DNA of 56,180 nucleotides from Oxalobacter sp. (lineage in GTDB: Bacteria; Pseudomonadota; Gammaproteobacteria; Burkholderiales; Burkholderiaceae_D): the NCBI GenBank assembly GCA_016291665.1, contig JAEEYE010000014.1, positions 1 through 56,180 of the forward strand. The letters run 5' to 3'. Positions 25,617 to 38,770 of the stretch are shown one piece after another. The notes beneath the pieces are model-generated. The model was not told the DNA's origin, ran no database searches, and saw only the letters and a program-made list of their open reading frames with translations. Each line of letters opens with the position of its first letter. Positions within the stretch are counted from its first letter, which is position 1. Both the position numbers and the translations under genes were made by a program.

Positions 25617-26399
25617 ATGAAGAAATTGGGTTTTATCGGCATGGGCAATATGGCGTCTGCCATCCTATTGGGCGCAGTGAACGCCGGCTTTTTAAAGGGT
25701 GAAGAAACCATCGCTTTTGACTTGGATGCCACCAAGATGGCGGACATGAATGCCAAGTGCAGCATGACCGTTGGTGCATCGGCAGAAGACGTCATCAAGC
25801 AAAGTGACATTGTCTTGATTGCGGTAAAACCCATCCACGTCGAAGGTGTCGTCGTTCCAAACAAGGACGTCTTGAAGAACAAACCGTTACTCTCGATTGC
25901 AGCAGGTTGGTCGATTGCGCGTTATCGGGAACTCTTGGATGCTTCAACCCGCGTCTGTGCCATCATGCCAAACACCCCAGCAATGGTCGGTGAAGGCATG
26001 GCCTTAATTGATATGGGCAACAATCTGACGGCGGATGAGCTCGCTTTCACAAAAGGACTTTTCAGCGCATTGGGTGAAGTGGAAGAACTGCCAAGCCATT
26101 TGATGGCAACGGGTGCGGCACTATCCGGCTGTGCACCAGCTTGGGTCTATATGATGATTGAAGCCTTGGCCGATGGGGCAGTGCTCCATGGGATGCCGCG
26201 CGCGACAGCCTACAAACTGGCCAGCCAGACGGTTTTGGGTTCCGGCAAGATGGTCCGCGACACCGGTCAGCATCCTGGTAAACTGAAAGACGATGTCTGC
26301 TCGCCAGGGGGCATTACGATCCGCGGCGTCCAGGCATTGGAAGCCAGTGGCTTCAGGGCAGCTGTAATGGACGCCGTCAGCGCAGCTTTCCAGAAGTAG
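25617..26399 (+). CDS. proC: Pyrroline-5-carboxylate reductase, 260 aa
   Basis: Last step of proline synthesis: reduction of 1-pyrroline-5-carboxylate to proline with NADPH. The Rossmann start LGFIGMGNMASAILLGAV and the ProC middle (LIAVKPIHV, AAGWSIARYREL, IMPNTPAMVGEGM) are clear. The C-terminal dimer domain carries ALSGCAPAWVYMMIEALADGAVLHGMPR and the signature DDVCSPGGITIRGVQALE. Length is slightly below the usual 265-275. AAGGATTAACAAC leads to the ATG. The upstream 110 bp is AT-rich. Convergent with recJ, stops 4 bp apart. Confidence 0.96.
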   Translation: MKKLGFIGMGNMASAILLGAVNAGFLKGEETIAFDLDATKMADMNAKCSMTVGASAEDVIKQSDIVLIAVKPIHVEGVVVPNKDVLKNKPLLSIAAGWSIARYRELLDASTRVCAIMPNTPAMVGEGMALIDMGNNLTADELAFTKGLFSALGEVEELPSHLMATGAALSGCAPAWVYMMIEALADGAVLHGMPRATAYKLASQTVLGSGKMVRDTGQHPGKLKDDVCSPGGITIRGVQALEASGFRAAVMDAVSAAFQK

Positions 26400-26402
26400 G
26401 GA

Positions 26403-28094
26403 TCAGTCTGCCACCGCCTGGATATTCAATTGGATTGACCGGTTGTTGTTGAATTCATTGATGGCCGGGCGGTAAACGAGCCTGACCTTTTCAGGCAGCA
26501 TCACATTATTCCTGAACTGGATGGCCTCATAGACCTTGCCGTCTTTCGCCAACTGAAGCTTCAAGTGGGCATTTTTGAGTATCCGCTGGGTCTTGACGGT
26601 GAACTCATCATAAAAAAGCGGGGGCGGGAAGCCTTGCCCCCATGTCTGGCCCTCCAAGAGTTCAACAAACCCTTCATTCAAGTATTGCATATCGAGTGAT
26701 CCGTCCGTATCAATCACGGGCACGAGCTGTTCAGGCGTCAGGTGTTCCCGCGCAACCTGTTCAAACGCATCTTTGAAGACTTCCAGGGCATCTTTGGCAA
26801 CCGTCAGACCCGCTGCCATCGCGTGCCCCCCGAACTTGAGGACAACCCCCGGATGGTTTTCTGCAATCTGGGCAATTGCATCCCTAATATGCAGGTGCGG
26901 AATCGAGCGGCCGGATCCTTGCAGGTTGCCTTTATTGTCTTCAGTAAAGATGATGGTTGGCCTGTAATGGGTTTCCCTGATGCGGGTCGCCAAAAGGCCG
27001 ACCACTCCCTGGTGCCAATTGCTCGACGCCATACAGATCGTATAGACATCTCTGGCATTGATCCCGCCTGTCATTGCCTGGACATCCTGTCTCATCGACT
27101 CTTCAAGCTGCTGGCGTTCTCGGTTGATGCGGTCAAGCTCATTGGCAAAGGTAAATGCCTTTTGGTTGTCGTTGGTCAACAGGCAGTTTACCCCCATTGC
27201 CATATCGGCCAGGCGTCCAGCCGCATTGAGTCTGGGTCCCACCACAAACCCCAAGTCAGAGACAGACGCATTCATCGTGCTTCTCGATGAAACGCGGAAA
27301 AGGGCGCGCACACCGGGACGTGTCATACCACGTTTAATCCTTAACAACCCTTGGGAAACCAGGATACGGTTGTTGTGATCCAACGGGACGATATCGGCGA
27401 CAGTACCCAAAGCGACGAGATCCAAGAGGTTGTCCAGCTTCGGTTGGTTGGCGATAGCAAACCGTCCGCGTTTGCGCAATTCGGCCCGCAATCCCAGCAA
27501 GACATAAAAAATCACCCCTACACCGGCTAAGTTTTTGCTGGGGAAAGGGCATCCTTTCTGGTTCGGGTTCACAATCACACAGTTTTGTGGGATATGTTCA
27601 CCCGGCAGATGGTGGTCAGTGACCAGCACTTTCATACCCAGTTCAACGGCCTTGGCAACGCCTTCGACACTGGAAATCCCATTGTCCACCGTAATCAAGA
27701 GGTCAGCCCCATGACGGTATTTGACCATTTCTGAGATGGCAGGTGTCAACCCATAGCCATTGTCAAAGCGGCTGGGCACGACAAAGTCAATCTTGCCCCC
27801 CAACATCCTGATGCCTAAGACAGCCACCGCACAGGCCGTAGCCCCATCACAGTCATAATCCGCGACGACCGTCATTTTCTGACCGGCATCAATGGTATCT
27901 GCCAAAAGCGTTGCCGCCTTATCGAGGTTTAACATCTGGTTAGGCGGAATCAGGTGGCTGAAGGTGTTGGCAAGTTCTTCTTTGGAGACGATGCCACGCG
28001 CCGAGAGGATTTTTGCAAGGACAGGGTGGACACCTTCGAGTATCAGCGCTTTGCAGGCTGCATCAGGGATGGCGCGCTCTTCAATACGGGACAT
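26403..28094 (-). CDS. recJ: Single-stranded-DNA-specific exonuclease RecJ, 563 aa
   Basis: DHH-family 5'-3' exonuclease on single-stranded DNA, acting in recombination (RecFOR path) and mismatch repair. Motif I VVADYDCDGATACAVAVLG (about residues 77-95), motif III VTDHHLPG with catalytic Asp-His-His, DLVALGTVADIVPL and LGFVVGPRLNAAGRL (DHHA1 junction), then KFGGHAMAAGLTV are all seen. Length matches family members. It faces proC. Upstream, 125 bp separate it from the divergent lolC/E gene. Cytoplasmic. Confidence 0.97.
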   Translation of the reverse strand: MSRIEERAIPDAACKALILEGVHPVLAKILSARGIVSKEELANTFSHLIPPNQMLNLDKAATLLADTIDAGQKMTVVADYDCDGATACAVAVLGIRMLGGKIDFVVPSRFDNGYGLTPAISEMVKYRHGADLLITVDNGISSVEGVAKAVELGMKVLVTDHHLPGEHIPQNCVIVNPNQKGCPFPSKNLAGVGVIFYVLLGLRAELRKRGRFAIANQPKLDNLLDLVALGTVADIVPLDHNNRILVSQGLLRIKRGMTRPGVRALFRVSSRSTMNASVSDLGFVVGPRLNAAGRLADMAMGVNCLLTNDNQKAFTFANELDRINRERQQLEESMRQDVQAMTGGINARDVYTICMASSNWHQGVVGLLATRIRETHYRPTIIFTEDNKGNLQGSGRSIPHLHIRDAIAQIAENHPGVVLKFGGHAMAAGLTVAKDALEVFKDAFEQVAREHLTPEQLVPVIDTDGSLDMQYLNEGFVELLEGQTWGQGFPPPLFYDEFTVKTQRILKNAHLKLQLAKDGKVYEAIQFRNNVMLPEKVRLVYRPAINEFNNNRSIQLNIQAVAD

Positions 28095-28219
28095 AAGTGT
28101 TGCTGGTTCTGTTATTTTCAGACAAGACCACTAAAGGCACGGCCTGAAAGGGTACAATTACTTTTTTTGGATTATGTCTTGCTTCCGGTTGGAATTCAAT
28201 CAGGAGTGATTGCTTAGGT

Positions 28220-29482
28220 ATGTTTTCAAAGTTACCGTTTGAATGGTATGTCGGCTTACGTTACCTGCGCTCGGGTAAACGCAGCGGCCGCAACCGGTTT
28301 ATTTCCTTTATCTCGATGATTTCGATGGCAGGCATTGCCCTGGGCGTTGCCGCTTTGATCATTGTGATGTCGGTAATGAACGGGTTCCAGAAGGAAGTCC
28401 GAGACAGGATGCTCTCGGTCCTGCCCCATGTTGAGATACAGGATGCCTATGGTGCACTGCCAAACTGGCAGGCAACCGCAGAAGTGGTCAACAAACACCC
28501 CGATGTCGTCGGTACCGCCCCATATGTCGTCGGACAAGCCATGTTGGTCCGCGGTGACTTCATGCGCGGTGTGGTAGTACGCGGTGTCGATCCCGCTTTG
28601 GAAGGCAATGTGTCTGAAGTGAGCAGGCAGTTCAAACGCGGCACATTTACGAGCCTGGAACCGGACTCATTCAACATCGCGATTGGTAAAGAACTCGCCC
28701 GGATGTTGCGCGCCAATGTCGGTGACAAAGTGACAGTCGTGATCCCACAGGGACAGGTAACCCCAGCCGGCATGATCCCACGCCTAAAACAGTTTACTGT
28801 CGCGGGGATTTTTGAAGCAGGGCATTTTGAGTTCGATTCGACACTGGCCTTTATAAGCATTGGCGACGCGATGAAAATCTTCCAGGCTGAAGCGCCAACA
28901 GGCCTACGCGTAAAACTCAAAGACATGCAGGATGCGCCTTCCATGTCCGTGGAACTGGCCGCCATGCTGACAAAGGACGAAGTCGTTGTCAGGGATTGGT
29001 CCAAGCAGAACAAGAACTGGTTTGCGGCAGTGCAGACCGAAAAGAAAATGATGTTCATCATCTTGATGCTGATCATCGCCGTTGCCGCCTTCAACCTGGT
29101 CTCGACCCTCGTGATGACCGTCACCGAAAAACAGGCTGACATTGCGATTTTAAGGACACTGGGTGCCACACCCCGTTCGATTATGAAAATCTTTATGATC
29201 CAAGGAGCTTTGGCAGGGATTTTAGGCACATTAATTGGCGTAGGCTTTGGTGTATTGGTCTCGCTTAATATTGATGTGATCGTGCCCTTTATCGAACGGC
29301 TCTTTGGCTTCCAGTTCCTGCCGAAAAACATTTACCTGATCAGTTCACTCCCGTCTGATCTGCAATGGATGGATGTCCTTAGGATTGGCGGCTCATCCAT
29401 TATCCTTTCCTTCTTGGCGACACTGTACCCAAGCTGGAGTGCTGCAAAAGTCAACCCTGCGGAGGCATTGCGTTATGAATGA
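28220..29482 (+). CDS. lolC: Lipoprotein-releasing ABC transporter permease LolC/LolE, 420 aa
   Basis: Inner-membrane permease that releases lipoproteins for transfer to LolA. Family opening [15 protein letters not shown] and [39 protein letters not shown] (first helix, residues ~25-50), a large periplasmic domain (~50-270) and three C-terminal helices ([65 protein letters not shown]). There is a single permease gene, as in many betaproteobacteria where one LolC/E-type (LolF-like) protein replaces the pair. Its last 8 bp overlap the lolD start, indicating translational coupling. Confidence 0.95.
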   Translation: MFSKLPFEWYVGLRYLRSGKRSGRNRFISFISMISMAGIALGVAALIIVMSVMNGFQKEVRDRMLSVLPHVEIQDAYGALPNWQATAEVVNKHPDVVGTAPYVVGQAMLVRGDFMRGVVVRGVDPALEGNVSEVSRQFKRGTFTSLEPDSFNIAIGKELARMLRANVGDKVTVVIPQGQVTPAGMIPRLKQFTVAGIFEAGHFEFDSTLAFISIGDAMKIFQAEAPTGLRVKLKDMQDAPSMSVELAAMLTKDEVVVRDWSKQNKNWFAAVQTEKKMMFIILMLIIAVAAFNLVSTLVMTVTEKQADIAILRTLGATPRSIMKIFMIQGALAGILGTLIGVGFGVLVSLNIDVIVPFIERLFGFQFLPKNIYLISSLPSDLQWMDVLRIGGSSIILSFLATLYPSWSAAKVNPAEALRYE

Positions 29483-30170
29483 TACCGTCCTTTCCTGCAC
29501 CGGGTTAAGCAAGACATACCGCCAGGGAAAATATTCAGTTGAAATCCTAAAAGACATCCACTTTAGCGTTGCCAAAGGGGAACGTGTCGCAGTCGTCGGG
29601 GCATCGGGCTCCGGTAAATCCACCTTCCTGCACCTGTTGGGTGGTTTGGACGATCCGACAGCTGGCACAGTCTCAATGGCAGGGCAGGACCTGGCAACCT
29701 TGGGCGGTACCGAACGCGATGCATTGCGTAACAAGACGTTGGGTTTTGTTTACCAATTCCACCATCTGCTGCCGGAGTTTTCCGCATTGGACAATGTCGC
29801 GATGCCGTTCCTGATCCGCCGTGAACCACGGGAAAAAGCCGAAAAAGCCGCAATGGACATGCTCGTACGTGTCGGATTGGGGGACAGGGCAACGCACCTG
29901 CCCGGAGAACTCTCGGGTGGTGAAAGGCAACGTGTCGCATTGGCCAGGGCATTGGTTGCGAGCCCGGCCTGCGTGTTGGCAGACGAACCCACCGGGAACC
30001 TGGACAGGTCAACGGCCAAACAGGTTTTTGATCTGATGCTTGAGCTTTCTGAAACGATGGGCACTGCTTTTGTGATTGTCACGCACGACCCGGAATTGGC
30101 CGCACGGTGCGACAGGATCTACCGGATGTCAGACAAGATCCTCACCGAAATTACGCAAAAAGGGCAATAA
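29475..30170 (+). CDS. lolD: Lipoprotein-releasing ABC transporter ATPase LolD, 231 aa
   Basis: ABC ATPase with Walker [19 protein letters not shown]-loop [18 protein letters not shown], signature [16 protein letters not shown], Walker [14 protein letters not shown] and switch His in [10 protein letters not shown]. The H-H-L-L-P-E-F after the Q-loop is characteristic of LolD among MacB-like ATPases. It powers lipoprotein extraction with the preceding permease. ATG 29475 overlaps the end of lolC by 8 bp and gives the family's usual N-terminus; the frame extends upstream within lolC but that part is not coding. Confidence 0.96.
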   Translation: MNDTVLSCTGLSKTYRQGKYSVEILKDIHFSVAKGERVAVVGASGSGKSTFLHLLGGLDDPTAGTVSMAGQDLATLGGTERDALRNKTLGFVYQFHHLLPEFSALDNVAMPFLIRREPREKAEKAAMDMLVRVGLGDRATHLPGELSGGERQRVALARALVASPACVLADEPTGNLDRSTAKQVFDLMLELSETMGTAFVIVTHDPELAARCDRIYRMSDKILTEITQKGQ

Positions 30171-30171
30171 C

Positions 30172-30969
30172 GTGTGGATTGATACGCACTGCCATTTGAA
30201 TGCCCCGTTTCTGTCGGGGCAGCTCGATTCAGTCATGGATCAGGCACAAAAGCGGGGCGTCTCACACATTGTCATCCCAGCCATTGATAAGGCTTCTTTT
30301 GCGGATGTCAGCCGCATTGCCCATCAGTATCCAAACTGCTCCTACGCCTTAGGCATCCATCCAATCTATGTCCCTGATGCGTCGGAATCCGACCTGGCTG
30401 CCTTAGAAAACGCAGTCCAGGCCGCAATGGCCGATCCCCGTTTTGTGGCCATTGGCGAAATCGGGTTGGATTTTTACCTGCCGGAGCGCAAAACCCCGGA
30501 TGCCAAAAGCAAACAGGAATATTTTTTTGCCATGCAGCTCAAAATCGCCAAGCGCTATGACCTGCCGGTACTTCTGCATACGTTGCGCTCGGTCGACACC
30601 GTGTTAAGTTTCTTAAAGCGCTATGGGATAAAACGCGGGATTGCCCACGCCTTCAATGGCAGCATCCAACAGGCTTTAGGCTACATCAACCAAGGACTTA
30701 AGATCAGTTTCTGCGGAACCCTCACATACGACAGGGCACAGCAACGGCGCAAACTCGCAACCGAACTTCCCATTGAGGCAATTGTCGTTGAAACCGATTC
30801 ACCGGATCTGCCGCCATACTGGAAAGCCAAAGGGGAGAACAGCCCCACGGAACTGCCTCAGATTGCGGAGATGGTCGCACAATTGCGGGACATTACCCCT
30901 GAAGAACTGGCCAAGGCAACCACGCAAAACGCCATCTCGGCTATCCCCAGGTTAAAACCACTCATCTGA
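30172..30969 (+). CDS. tatD: TatD-family metal-dependent hydrolase, 265 aa
   Basis: The start is GTG 30172, 1 nt after the lolD stop and behind AGGGC, giving VWIDTHCHLN with the metal-binding HxH at the N-terminus. Further TatD motifs: AIGEIGLDFYLPE (metal-bridging Glu), PVLLHTLRSVDTVL (His), IAHAFNGS (His) and VVETDSPDLPP (Asp). TatD proteins are Mg-dependent 3'-5' exonucleases or D-aminoacyl-type hydrolases. Translation is coupled to lolC-lolD. A GGGGAA/TTCCCC hairpin (31004-31027) without T-tract follows the gene. Confidence 0.93.
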   Translation: MWIDTHCHLNAPFLSGQLDSVMDQAQKRGVSHIVIPAIDKASFADVSRIAHQYPNCSYALGIHPIYVPDASESDLAALENAVQAAMADPRFVAIGEIGLDFYLPERKTPDAKSKQEYFFAMQLKIAKRYDLPVLLHTLRSVDTVLSFLKRYGIKRGIAHAFNGSIQQALGYINQGLKISFCGTLTYDRAQQRRKLATELPIEAIVVETDSPDLPPYWKAKGENSPTELPQIAEMVAQLRDITPEELAKATTQNAISAIPRLKPLI

Positions 30970-31101
30970 CCGGCATCAAGGCACAGCTTCTCTTGCCAAA
31001 AATAGGGGAATTTGCCCCGTTTCCCCTACACGGCAATAAACTTTAGGCCAGTCATTTCAGGTATAATTTAATTTTCCAAAATTGTGCTTGTGCGTCGATA
31101 A

Positions 31102-33602
<2,501 letters not shown>

Positions 33603-33643
33603 AGCTATTATTAAGAAAAAACGAATAACATATTGATATATAA

Positions 33644-34951
<1,308 letters not shown>

Positions 34952-34973
34952 CCGACGTATTATTGAAGCTGTT

Positions 34974-35333
34974 ATGTTTACGACAAGACGCTCTGTAACC
35001 ATCATCCTACTCCTGCTCGTTTTGGCAATCCAATACCCGTTATGGCTTGGGAAGGGGGGATGGTTGCGCGTCATAGAGTTAAACAACCAGCTTTCAGCGA
35101 CCGTCCAAAAAAATGAGGAACTCAAGGCGCGCAATGCACGGCTGGCATCCGATATCAAGAGCCTCCAGGAAGGTGATGAAGCCATTGAAGACCGCGCCCG
35201 CAGTGAACTGGCAATGGTCAAGCGTAATGAGATTTTTGTGCAGCTTTTAGATTCCCGGACGCCTGAGAATTCTGAAACCGTGGAAAAAACAACAGAGAGA
35301 ACAGAAAAATCCGATAGGTCACGAAAAAATTAA
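34974..35333 (+). CDS. ftsB: Cell division protein FtsB, 119 aa
   Basis: A short bitopic divisome protein. Residues 8-25 form the membrane helix (VTIILLLLVLAIQYPLWLG), followed by the FtsB hallmark GKGGWLRVIELNNQLSATV and a coiled coil (NEELKARNARLASDIKSLQEG), then AIEDRARSELAMVKRNEIFVQLLD. FtsB bridges FtsL and FtsQ. It is longer than the E. coli protein because of a low-complexity Thr/Glu/Lys tail (VEKTTERTEKSDRSRKN). Position behind eno is the usual one. Confidence 0.94.
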   Translation: MFTTRRSVTIILLLLVLAIQYPLWLGKGGWLRVIELNNQLSATVQKNEELKARNARLASDIKSLQEGDEAIEDRARSELAMVKRNEIFVQLLDSRTPENSETVEKTTERTEKSDRSRKN

Positions 35334-35414
35334 TTTGAGCCTTGCACTAATCAGATAATTAGATATATAATTAAAAAATCGGTTGGAGATAAGTTGTTAT
35401 CTTCAAAAGACAAT

Positions 35415-35490
35415 TCCCCGATAGCTCAGTCGGTAGAGCGACGGACTGTTAATCCGCAGGTCCCTGGTTCGAGCCCAGGTCGGGGAGCCA
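35415..35490 (+). tRNA. tRNA-Asn (anticodon GTT)
   Basis: A complete 76-nt cloverleaf: acceptor TCCCCGA (35415-35421) with TCGGGGA (35480-35486), discriminator G and encoded CCA. The D-arm is GCTC..GAGC, the anticodon stem CGGA/TCCG with loop CTGTTAA (anticodon 35448-35450), and the T-arm CCTGGTTCGAGCCCAGG. It lies 81 bp after ftsB. No integrase or repeated tRNA end is seen next to it. Confidence 0.97.
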
Positions 35491-35823
35491 AATTTCCTTC
35501 CAAAGTATTTCCATCTTATCTGAAATAATCCCTTTAAATTATCGAGTCAGCACTCGTCTATGGATTTTCTCATTTCCAGTTTCCTACTGTAACTGACTTG
35601 GGAGACATAGGAGGATACTCTGCTAGACCTATCCGCTTGGGAACGGCCTTTTCTGTTCAACAACCAGGCAATCGAATCGGGCAAAACATCTTATGCCATG
35701 GCAATTGCTTCTTTTCCGTTTCTCCCTGAGTGACGGCCTCTGGGATACAGCGGAAGATAATCGCTAATGGATATATTGTGAAACCCAGTGACGTCTCCTT
35801 GGTAAAGACATCACTAGGATTTT
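35491..35823. other. 333 bp between tRNA-Asn and a small minus-strand gene, no gene found
   Basis: No convincing coding frame. The only marked feature is a plus-strand terminator-like hairpin at its right end (35783-35824). It may serve the tRNA transcript or an unannotated small RNA. Confidence 0.4.
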
Positions 35824-35824
35824 T
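35783..35824 (+). terminator. Terminator-like hairpin, plus strand
   Basis: CCCAGTGACGTCT (35783-35795) pairs with AGACATCACTAGG (35805-35817) except for two C-A mismatches, followed by ATTTTTT. No plus-strand protein gene lies directly upstream; the closest plus-strand gene is tRNA-Asn, 290 bp away. Confidence 0.55.
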
Positions 35825-36012
35825 TAACCGTAACAGACAAACTTGGATTCTGCTGGTCTTTGCAACATCTTTTCGAGTTTGCCGTTTAAGTCAGCCACCT
35901 GCTCACGTGTCAATGTCACATGCAAGACTTCTCCGCGAGCTAAGATTTCAATAGATGTACTACCATCCTTTCCTGGAATGACGTAGATGCTTGACGGTTT
36001 ATATTCTTTCAT
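35824..36012 (-). CDS. Small hypothetical protein, 62 aa
   Basis: AGGAG lies 5 nt before the ATG, and the product (starting MKEYKPSSIYVIPGKDGS, ending QRPAESKFVCYG) has a compact beta-beta-alpha look: VIPGKDGSTSIEILARGEVLHVTL then the helix REQVADLNGKLEKML. No family is recognised. No signal peptide. It probably has its own promoter, since the exported-protein gene upstream (36131-36637) is 118 bp away with a 9-bp inverted repeat (GAGGGGACT at 36075, AGTCCCCTC at 36105) between them. Confidence 0.65.
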   Translation of the reverse strand: MKEYKPSSIYVIPGKDGSTSIEILARGEVLHVTLTREQVADLNGKLEKMLQRPAESKFVCYG

Positions 36013-36130
36013 GGCTGCTCCTTTCTAGGAATAGGGTTTAGTTACAGCAACTTTAAATGTAAGGTTTAGGTCAAGAGGGGACTAAAAAGCAATTTCCATA
36101 ACACAGTCCCCTCGGACTCATTTTAATACA

Positions 36131-36637
36131 TTATTTCAGCGGTTCCCATTTCTGCTTTGCCGCCTGCGTTTCAGCTGCCTTGGCTTCATCGGCCGCCACA
36201 TCAGCCGCTTTTTTCTCTTCGTATTTCTTCACGATGCTTTCATAGTTCTGGATATTCTTAAGCCCAATAGAACTCAAGCATGCATCTTGGACGATATAGA
36301 ACAAACGCCCAGGCTTAGGATAAGTGTGGTTGTACTTCCCAAAATAGACTTCATTGATCAAGGCCTTGATCCTTGCATCAGGCAACTTCACACCCAGGGT
36401 CTGGACTGTCTTGTAGGAGTCCTGTGGGCTGTAGTTTTCTGTCGTCTTGTAATCGTATGACCAAGCAGCCACACTGCCTTCGTCGCGGCACTGGTCAATT
36501 TCGATGGCTTTTGCCTTACCGAAAATCTTACAGTCCTTTTTGATTTCCATTGACTGAATATCGTCACAATCATCGGCATATGCAACTGAGGATGACACTA
36601 TCGCGAGGGCAGATAACGCTAATATCAGTTTCTTCAT
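36131..36637 (-). CDS. Exported protein of unknown function, 168 aa
   Basis: AGGAG stands 6 nt before ATG 36637; a GTG one codon upstream is less well placed. Signal peptide MKKLILALSALAIVSSSVAYA, then DDCDDIQSMEIKKDC. Three more cysteines lie among the first 115 mature residues. The C-terminal 35 residues are a Lys/Glu/Ala-rich helix (VKKYEEKKAADVAADEAKAAETQAAKQ) that looks like an extended or coiled segment. Function unknown, probably periplasmic. It is 56 bp downstream of the alcohol dehydrogenase gene on the same strand. Confidence 0.75.
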   Translation of the reverse strand: MKKLILALSALAIVSSSVAYADDCDDIQSMEIKKDCKIFGKAKAIEIDQCRDEGSVAAWSYDYKTTENYSPQDSYKTVQTLGVKLPDARIKALINEVYFGKYNHTYPKPGRLFYIVQDACLSSIGLKNIQNYESIVKKYEEKKAADVAADEAKAAETQAAKQKWEPLK

Positions 36638-36693
36638 CACAATCTCCTAGTCATTAACAACACATATGATTTCTATTCGGGCCTTTTAACACA

Positions 36694-37818
36694 TCAAAGG
36701 ACCATACTACGGTAGACATTTCTCAAGATATCTTCAGTAATCGGAACTGGGTTGTTCTTCATGCTTGGGTGCTGGGTATTTTTTACGAGCTGTTCGATTT
36801 GACCGTCTGTCAAGTTCAGATGGGTCAAATCATTCTTTAAGCCAATCCTGAATTTCAGCTCGGTAATGGCATCGGCCACGGCTTCCACATCACTGTAGCC
36901 CATCGCACGGGCCAAACGCTTTAAGCGTCCATCCTTGTCGGATTGTGCATTGATCCGCAAGAAGCGATCAATAGTCAACCCACACGCTTCTCCATGAGGC
37001 ATATCGAGCATCGCACCTAACGGATAAGAACAGGCATGCACCGATGTTGTCCCTGTCAATGTGAAGGCCATCCCAGCAGTTAGGGAAGCTTCCGCCATCT
37101 TTTCACGGGCAATGGCTGACTTGGGTTCAAAACACGCCTGCTCTAAATAACGGACAGCCAGGTTCGCTGCATGGAAGGCAAAAGCATCCGATATCGGGTG
37201 ATGGCTCGTATTCCAGTACGCTTCAATCGCGTGGCACAGGGCATCCATCCCAGTACAGGCAGTGATGTACTTGGGCAGGGTATAGGTCAATTCTGGATCG
37301 ACAATCGCAATGGTCGGATAAAAAACCGGCGCCTTAAGCGGTGTCTTGACGCCATGTGCATGGTCAGTCAAAACAGTAACACGGGTGACTTCACTGCCTG
37401 TGCCGGCTGTCGTTGGAATCGCTATCAAAGGCAGTTTCCTGACAGGTAGCTGTGCCTTGCCTTCAAAATAAACACTGGTCGGGATATTGTCCAAACAGAA
37501 AGCGGCAGAGGCTTTCGCACAGTCGATGACACTACCACCGCCCAAGGCGATAACAAAATCATTCTTGTCTTTGCGGATCAAGGCAGAGCATTCATCACAC
37601 TCTTTGATGTCAGTGTTAGGAGAGACCCCACTGTAGACGGTTGCAATCGTCGTGGGGTTTTCTTCCGTGAGCCGTTTGACGAGACCGTTTTCGATGAAAG
37701 AAGAGGAAGTAACCAAAATCCCACGTTTGCCGCCGAGCTTAGCAATCTGTTCACTCAAGCAAGACAACATACCGTTGCCGAAATGGATATCTACCGGTTG
37801 AATGTAATGCCAATCCAT
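36694..37818 (-). CDS. Iron-containing alcohol dehydrogenase, 374 aa
   Basis: Group III (Fe-ADH) fold: N-terminal dinucleotide domain with VIALGGGSVIDCAKA (residues ~88-102), AIPTTAGTGSEVTRVTVLTD, then the iron-binding helical domain with PELTYTLPKYITACTGMDALCHAIEAYW and LTGTTSVHACSYPLGAMLDMPHGEACG (His ligands). NAD(P)-dependent interconversion of alcohols and aldehydes; the substrate is not evident, and lactaldehyde, butanol or methanol types are all possible. Length normal for the family. Cytoplasmic. Confidence 0.94.
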   Translation of the reverse strand: MDWHYIQPVDIHFGNGMLSCLSEQIAKLGGKRGILVTSSSFIENGLVKRLTEENPTTIATVYSGVSPNTDIKECDECSALIRKDKNDFVIALGGGSVIDCAKASAAFCLDNIPTSVYFEGKAQLPVRKLPLIAIPTTAGTGSEVTRVTVLTDHAHGVKTPLKAPVFYPTIAIVDPELTYTLPKYITACTGMDALCHAIEAYWNTSHHPISDAFAFHAANLAVRYLEQACFEPKSAIAREKMAEASLTAGMAFTLTGTTSVHACSYPLGAMLDMPHGEACGLTIDRFLRINAQSDKDGRLKRLARAMGYSDVEAVADAITELKFRIGLKNDLTHLNLTDGQIEQLVKNTQHPSMKNNPVPITEDILRNVYRSMVL

Positions 37819-37918
37819 CAGTGAAATACCTCTCTTTAAAATGTTGCTCGGAACATAGGTACTCTATGGCAGTATTCTATTATGCTTCCTGCAAATAGTG
37901 AACAACGGTCTACGTCCT

Positions 37919-38563
37919 TCAGTTAAAGAAATCCTTTTTCAAGCGCCATGCCTGCCGCAAGTATTCCCGGGCCTTACGCCTGGCTTCCACGCCATTATGG
38001 ATACTGCCATCTGCTCGGGGCAGCTCAGGCGTACTGTGTAGGCTACAGATATCTGCGATAAACGACTTCAAGACGGTTTCTGGGTCGCTTTTCATCCGCG
38101 CACAGAGTTCAAAAAACTCCAACGGGACGGCAACCGGCACATCTTGGGTCGAAGAGGAAACAAAACGCCCCTGCTGGCCGGGGATCAGTCCCTTAGGTGC
38201 TAAGAAGCCATCAGGATATTTGGCATTTCGCCATCCCACACAGTTAGCATTGTGTGTTTCACGGGAAAATTCAAACGCATCAAGGTCGAAAGCACGCCTT
38301 AATGTCTGATCAACATAAGGGTCAAACCGGTAAAGTGCCTTACTGCGGGGAGCTCCTGGCTGTTTACGTTGAAACAGGCGGGCCAAACCAATGATGACCT
38401 TACCGTCATCCTGGGCTTCCAAAAGCCGCCTGCAGTAAGCTGCATTACTTGGATCGGCAGGAAGGGTGGTATCACGCCCAAGGTAGGCAACCGTCAATTG
38501 TGCGCCGTTTTCTGTGATGGAAACTGACCGCAGTTCAGCATCATAGAATAGGGTTGGTTTCAA
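37919..38563 (-). CDS. Hypothetical protein with TTG start, 214 aa
   Basis: AGGAGG stands 5 nt before a TTG at 38563, giving a product that begins (M)KPTLFYDAELRSVSI. The frame is open to 38665 but the extra 34 residues lack a ribosome-binding site. The protein is soluble, mixed alpha/beta, with a basic C-terminal helix (ARRKAREYLRQAWRLKKDFFN). No family is recognised. YDAELRSVSITENGAQLTV looks like a small beta sheet at the front. No signal peptide. Separate transcription unit: 100 bp after it comes the alcohol dehydrogenase start on the same strand. Confidence 0.65.
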   Translation of the reverse strand: MKPTLFYDAELRSVSITENGAQLTVAYLGRDTTLPADPSNAAYCRRLLEAQDDGKVIIGLARLFQRKQPGAPRSKALYRFDPYVDQTLRRAFDLDAFEFSRETHNANCVGWRNAKYPDGFLAPKGLIPGQQGRFVSSSTQDVPVAVPLEFFELCARMKSDPETVLKSFIADICSLHSTPELPRADGSIHNGVEARRKAREYLRQAWRLKKDFFN

Positions 38564-38770
38564 TAGAGCCTCCTGCGTCGAAACAAAAGCAAAGCATTGC
38601 CACTTCTTCTGAGAATATAGCAAAATCCGAATAACTGCAATGATGGGGAACAAGGATTTCCCCATCTCCCATGGCCTGGTATTTTCTGAGGTACGAAATT
38701 GGGTCGTACGATCTGAAAAAGGTTAAAATGGGAAAATGTGCCTAAAGGCAATCATTTGGAGGTAATGGCT

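Noticed and set aside
28447-29331. Minus-strand frame of 294 codons inside lolC/E
   Set aside because: Fully antisense to a conserved gene and its product has no protein-like features.
35415-35490. tRNA-Asn as attachment site of an integrated element
   Set aside because: No repeated copy of the tRNA 3' end and no integrase in the neighbouring DNA; the recombinase at 46938 is 11 kb away.
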